A stretch of 55,297 nucleotides of DNA from Plantago elongata (taxonomy: Eukaryota > Streptophyta > Magnoliopsida > Lamiales > Plantaginaceae): assembly GCA_036897095.1 (NCBI GenBank), contig JAYMSP010000369.1, positions 1-55,297 of the forward strand. Reading direction: 5' to 3'. Of the stretch, positions 55,187-55,297 are shown piece by piece. The notes under the pieces are model-generated. The model worked only from the letters and a program-made list of their open reading frames with translations. It did no database searches and had not been told where the DNA came from. Position 1 is the first letter of the stretch; each line of letters opens with the position of its first letter. The translations under genes were made by a program, and so were the position numbers.

Positions 55187-55297
55187 ATATATACATATAT
55201 TTATATATGTATATACATATATATATATGTATACATATATATATATATATATATACATATATATATACATATACATATACATATATATATATACATA
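55187..55297. repeat. (TA)n/(CATATA)n low-complexity tract
   Basis: Interrupted TA and ATAC/CATA repeats run to the end of the window. The tract is highly self-complementary and probably continues past the window. Confidence 0.9.

Noticed and set aside
1..55297. CRISPR arrays, operons, toxin-antitoxin or defence-type gene clusters
   Set aside because: Sequence is plant nuclear with introns throughout; no regularly spaced repeat array with unique spacers and no prokaryotic-type gene cluster exists. The tandem repeats found are minisatellites without spacers.

Overview
This window is nuclear DNA from a flowering plant, very probably a eudicot. The evidence is AT-rich intergenic DNA, GT-AG introns in every gene, a spliceosomal SmD3 gene, a plant-type aspartic protease, a plant-specific coiled-coil protein, and typical plant transposons (Ale-like Ty1/copia, PIF/Harbinger, Tourist and Stowaway MITEs, Helitron, tRNA-derived SINEs). 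No bacterial, organellar or viral gene cluster is present. I cannot name the species.

Only three genes look functional. (1) SmD3, plus strand, 5 coding exons at 5141-8234, 134 aa. (2) A long plus-strand gene with 21 coding exons at 13560-37313, encoding about 750 aa: N-terminal and central coiled coils and a conserved C-terminal module of about 230 aa. Its introns are crowded with transposon relics. Its exon 3 does not read through in one frame: either a 125-nt intron is removed or a base is missing from a T run. (3) An intronless secreted pepsin-like aspartic protease, minus strand, 51391-52737, 448 aa.

Region by region: 1-5064 is intergenic, with a TIR element carrying an array of short palindromes (131-1132), degenerate tandem repeats and a Tourist-like MITE. 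SmD3 follows, with a Stowaway MITE in intron 1. 9244-11876 is a decayed minus-strand Helitron helicase locus. 12240-37500 is gene 2 with its 5' leader; its introns hold a SINE with internally amplified repeats, a stray exon of a pectin-methyltransferase-like gene, a CpA/TpG-poor block between mirrored dinucleotide tracts, a small TIR element with a 9-bp target duplication, another Stowaway MITE and a Harbinger deletion derivative. 37931-41405 holds a SINE, a 2.6-kb Harbinger element with a broken transposase, and a worn Stowaway copy. 41430-46180 is a structurally complete Ty1/copia element (minus strand, 158-bp LTRs, 5-bp target duplication). 48022-49631 is a 1.6-kb inverted repeat with only a 5-bp spacer. 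After the protease gene, 53132-54260 is a long-TIR element with a Tourist MITE nested in one arm. The window ends in an (AT)n-rich tract.

The three genes do unrelated jobs (pre-mRNA splicing, a probable structural or cytoskeletal role, extracellular proteolysis) and form no pathway. I found no convincing new multi-gene system. The most unusual signals are structural: the near-spacerless foldback at 48-49.6 kb, the amplified SINE, the stray methyltransferase exon, the odd-composition block at 20.7-21.2 kb, and the poorly described product of gene 2.
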